From positions 45,813 through 109,812 of the forward strand of contig MWCD01000006.1 of the NCBI GenBank assembly GCA_002069885.1: a stretch of DNA of 64,000 nucleotides. The letters are read 5' to 3'. The notes beneath the pieces are model-generated. The model worked only from the letters and a program-made list of their open reading frames with translations. It ran no database searches and had not been told where the DNA came from. The DNA is from a bacterium ADurb.Bin236 (GTDB taxonomy: Bacteria; UBP15; UBA6099). This document shows, one piece after another, positions 61,712-64,000 of the stretch (its first letter is position 1; each line of letters begins with the position of its first letter). A program made the position numbers and the translations under genes.

Positions 61712-62527
61712 ATGAAGAAAAAAGACGAAAAACATACATACACGAAAAAAACTGTTATAAGCACTTCTATTCCGAGAATCACGGCGGACGCTCTGGATTA
61801 TTTTAACAGCGAAGAAGCAAAAATAACCTCGTCGTCAGTTATGAAAGGCGGGTTGTTATTGGCGGCACTGGGAATGATGACTTTCCCAGACAAAGTTAGA
61901 TCTGACCACGAGAGCCTTCATGTAAGCTGGAACAACCATGCTAACAGAGTAGCTGAAGCATATCATATTAACGTGGCGGCTATAAATCAGCATGTAAACG
62001 CTAACGCTCATTCAAACAGATCTGCGACGACCGCTCATTCAAATGTGAATACGCATGTTAGCTCTGCGGCGGTTAACGCGCATAGCAATGTGAATGTGCA
62101 CACTAGCGCGGCGGTGGTCAATACGCACGCAAACAAAGCCGCAATAAACGAGATCGGCTCCCACGTTAACCAGTCGGTCGTAAAAGGAAGCGCGCACAAT
62201 AGCGGGGCTCAAGGAAAACACACAGCATGGAAGGGGCATGCCAACAATGCTGTTAGCGTTCATACGAACTCTCCGGCGGTTTTCACTCACAATAATGCTT
62301 CGGCGGTATCGGTTCACACAAACATAAATGCGCACGCAAACGCCGGGGCGGTTGATATGCACAGAAACCATAATAATACTACAACAACGCCAGCTCTCAA
62401 CAGACATGCCCACATCACATCACATTCCAGCGCTGTCGCGTCAAATGTGCATGCGAGCATTGCGGCTATAAATATTCACTCAAACGCGAACACGCACGGG
62501 TCTCATAGTTCGCACAGTTCGTGGTAG
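61712..62527 (+). CDS. His-x-Asn/Ser triplet-repeat protein, paralogue 3
   Basis: A 271-residue paralogue. The conserved block is YFNSEEAKITSSSVMKG, then the hydrophobic stretch GLLLAALGMMTFP. The His-rich part has 29 His, 24 in one modulo-3 register, with spacings of 6, 9 or 12. The central module is HNSGAQGKHTAWKGH and the C-terminus SHSSHSSW. The start follows AAGGTGGAG, 50 bases after paralogue 2. DNA identity between the paralogues is modest while the repeat register is strict, so the pattern looks maintained by selection rather than by recent copying. Function unknown. Confidence 0.75.
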   Translation: MKKKDEKHTYTKKTVISTSIPRITADALDYFNSEEAKITSSSVMKGGLLLAALGMMTFPDKVRSDHESLHVSWNNHANRVAEAYHINVAAINQHVNANAHSNRSATTAHSNVNTHVSSAAVNAHSNVNVHTSAAVVNTHANKAAINEIGSHVNQSVVKGSAHNSGAQGKHTAWKGHANNAVSVHTNSPAVFTHNNASAVSVHTNINAHANAGAVDMHRNHNNTTTTPALNRHAHITSHSSAVASNVHASIAAINIHSNANTHGSHSSHSSW

Positions 62528-62594
62528 GGGCGGCGCGCGGGGCGTGAAAGGAGGCAAAAAGGAACGCGCGCATGGAGCAAGAACGGGGTTCGGC

Positions 62595-62623
62595 TTGACG
62601 AAAATTTGCCCGGAAGGTACCAT
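62595..62623 (+). promoter_or_regulatory. Possible promoter of the secreted protein at 62630
   Basis: TTGACG at 62595-62600, 17 bp, then TACCAT at 62618-62623, six bases before the ATG. A transcript starting there would be leaderless; a GGAAGG overlapping the spacer could serve only read-through transcripts. Confidence 0.35.
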
Positions 62624-62629
62624 TAAGAC

Positions 62630-63265
62630 ATGAGAATCGAACTCCTTAAAAAGAAAGCGTCCCTGATAGTTGCGGCTGCTTTGGCGGCGGTTCTGCTGAC
62701 ATCGGGGGCGGTTCTGTTCGCCGGGCAGATCAAGGAGGGCGGGCCGTACAAGATAATGTCGGACTCGCTGACGTCCGGCGGGTCGGCGGGGGTTGTGGAG
62801 GATTCGACATACAGGGTTCTGTACAGCGTGGGGCAGTCGGCGGGAGCCGGAACGATGACCGGCGGGGGCGGGATTTCGCTCGAAGGCGGTTTCGTGTCGG
62901 GCATCGAGGCGGCGTTCATACTGGACAACGCGATAGCGGAGATTGAGGCTCCGGCGGGACATTCGGGCGGGCCTCAGGACGCTGTCCCCGGCGCGAGGAT
63001 AACCTACAGGCTCGAATTCGAGAACAGGGGCGAGGCGGCCATCAACGCGGTGGTTTCCACTGACGGCCCTCTGCCCTCCGAACTGGAGTTCGACAGGTTC
63101 GCCACCGGCTCGCTGAAACTGGTCCTCAATAATGTTGAAACTATTCAAGACCCGGCAGTCGGGGTCGATTCCTGCGATGTCGTGGCGGAAGAAATCGTGT
63201 GCGAGATATCCGATATTGCCGCCGGGGCGACGGGCGCGGTGGTGTTCAGAGCGGTAATCAAGTAG
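62630..63265 (+). CDS. Secreted protein with DUF11-like beta domain
   Basis: A 211-residue exported protein: signal peptide or anchor (residues 5-31), then an N-terminal region with KIMSDSLTSGGSAGVVEDSTY and GGGGISLEGGFVSG. This region resembles short regions of secreted proteins from environmental bacteria. A C-terminal beta-sandwich follows, with ARITYRLEFENRGEAAINAV, typical of DUF11/CARDB-like domains of surface proteins, and a Cys pair (DSCDVV, EIVCEI). It lies 102 bases after the His-repeat genes on the same strand and could belong to the same surface locus. Confidence 0.7.
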   Translation: MRIELLKKKASLIVAAALAAVLLTSGAVLFAGQIKEGGPYKIMSDSLTSGGSAGVVEDSTYRVLYSVGQSAGAGTMTGGGGISLEGGFVSGIEAAFILDNAIAEIEAPAGHSGGPQDAVPGARITYRLEFENRGEAAINAVVSTDGPLPSELEFDRFATGSLKLVLNNVETIQDPAVGVDSCDVVAEEIVCEISDIAAGATGAVVFRAVIK

Positions 63266-63357
63266 CCGAACGGCGTGACGCCAATCACATTTATATATAT
63301 ATATAATTATTTACCCGATTAACCATTAATGCTAAAATAGAGAAAGTCAGTCTTATT

Positions 63358-64000
63358 ATGCTTATGAGAAACAAAAGAGCCGCAATAATGGCGATGTGCG
63401 CGGCGCTCCTCTGCGGGGCGGCCTTTGCGCAGCCTACGCCCGGCGGGACGATTATCACGACGACAGGAAAAATCAGCGCGGACAACGCGAGCATAAACGC
63501 GGATAATCTAGCGTACACCACGGCGCAGGCGGCCACTTCGGTCGTGTCAATATACGGCGTTCAGCTTGACTATGAAACGCCCGACCTGACAGCGCCCGCC
63601 GGAACGACGGCTGATTACACGTTCTCGTTTGAAAACTATTCAAACGACACGGCGGCGGACTCGATAAGGGTGGAGTTGGGCGCGAGGAGTTACGGCGCGG
63701 GCGCGGGGACGACCGCCCAGTGGTCGGCGCAAATCGACGACAACGAGCCGTTCGTGTCCGGCCTGACGTGGGCCAATAGCGGGACGGCGGCCGCGGCGGC
63801 AGGGGGCGACTATGTGGTGGCGGCGCTCGGCCCGGCGCAGAGGGCGACATACACGATACGGATAACAAGCGCGCCCGACGCGACGGACGGAGCGACGATG
63901 ACCGCGTCTCTGCAGATGCAGACATTGTCTTCGCCTGCGTCGATGTACGTCGGCTACAACGGAAACGGATACGGAGGGCTGGCGGTGGCCGTCCGCGTCG
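63358..64000 (+). CDS. Secreted protein, 3' truncated by window end
   Basis: The frame is open from the ATG at 63358 to the last base, so the C-terminus is missing. A signal peptide covers about residues 1-24 (cleavage after AAFA). The mature part is beta-rich, with TAPAGTTADYTFSFENYSND resembling a CARDB/DUF11-type adhesion module, as in the preceding gene. A second ATG lies two codons in. The proteins at 62630 and 63358 probably form part of the same extracellular structure or cargo set as the fibre and His-repeat genes; that is inference from proximity. Confidence 0.7.
   Translation, partial: MLMRNKRAAIMAMCAALLCGAAFAQPTPGGTIITTTGKISADNASINADNLAYTTAQAATSVVSIYGVQLDYETPDLTAPAGTTADYTFSFENYSNDTAADSIRVELGARSYGAGAGTTAQWSAQIDDNEPFVSGLTWANSGTAAAAAGGDYVVAALGPAQRATYTIRITSAPDATDGATMTASLQMQTLSSPASMYVGYNGNGYGGLAVAVRV

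Noticed and set aside
59990..62527. Direct assignment of the His-rich proteins to the His-Xaa-Ser (HxsA) family
   Set aside because: The repeat position is mostly Asn rather than Ser, the central HTAW module and N-terminal block are additional, and no HxsB/C/D-type partner is seen within the window.

Overview
The window is GC-rich bacterial chromosome from a Gram-negative (diderm) organism. It has an LPS-export operon (OstA/LptA-like, LptB, LptF/G-like), several LPS or exopolysaccharide-type glycosyltransferases, a MurJ flippase and many Sec signal peptides. No rRNA, tRNA, CRISPR array, integrase or transposase was recognised. Species cannot be named from sequence alone. The very large secreted repeat proteins, DUF342/FapA-like signalling protein, long-form HPF and dispersed palindromic repeats suggest an environmental, probably uncultured lineage; this is inference.

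Layout. 1-5.4 kb: partial PLP amino-acid lyase, two unknown genes, a HicB-HicA toxin-antitoxin pair beside an AT-richer orphan gene, and glpK. 5.4-8.1 kb: prfC (RF3) between two truncated copies of a dispersed repeat. 8.1-16.7 kb: divergent thymidylate-synthase-fold protein, pheA, membrane and coiled-coil proteins, a GH84-like glycosidase with a translationally coupled secreted protein, a divergent secreted protein and a metallo-beta-lactamase-fold hydrolase. 16.8-20 kb: B12-binding radical SAM enzyme and a two-response-regulator cluster. 20-29 kb: glycan-type genes (formyltransferase-GT4-amidohydrolase operon; GT9-GT4 operon), nitroreductase, YhcC-type radical SAM protein, phosphodiesterase with a tiny Cys-rich partner. 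29-33 kb: FapA-REC fusion, HPt and GAF-GAF-HD-GYP operon, probably one phosphorelay feeding c-di-GMP hydrolysis. 33.6-38.6 kb: hpf, lptF/G, lptB, lptA-like and deoB. 38.7-56.5 kb: hydrolases, a 1923-residue YadA-head-repeat protein, DUF255/thioredoxin protein, hflX, cobO, D-aminoacylase-like gene, lepA and murJ.

56.6-64 kb is the most unusual part. A second secreted fibre-like protein, sharing its N-terminal domain with the 1923-residue one, is followed by three tandem paralogues built from His-x-Asn/Ser triplets. In each, 24 of about 29-30 histidines fall in a single modulo-3 register, interrupted by a conserved central HTAW module and ending in a Ser-Trp terminus. Two further secreted proteins follow, the last running off the window. 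I propose this as an undescribed cell-surface or modified-peptide system related in concept to, but not identical with, His-Xaa-Ser (Hxs) systems.

Non-coding space is dominated by dispersed repeats. Family A is a roughly 264-bp MITE-like element with hairpin ends; family B is roughly 120 bp, is found inside A, and its hairpin shows compensatory base changes. Families C, D and E are shorter. Most lie between convergent genes.
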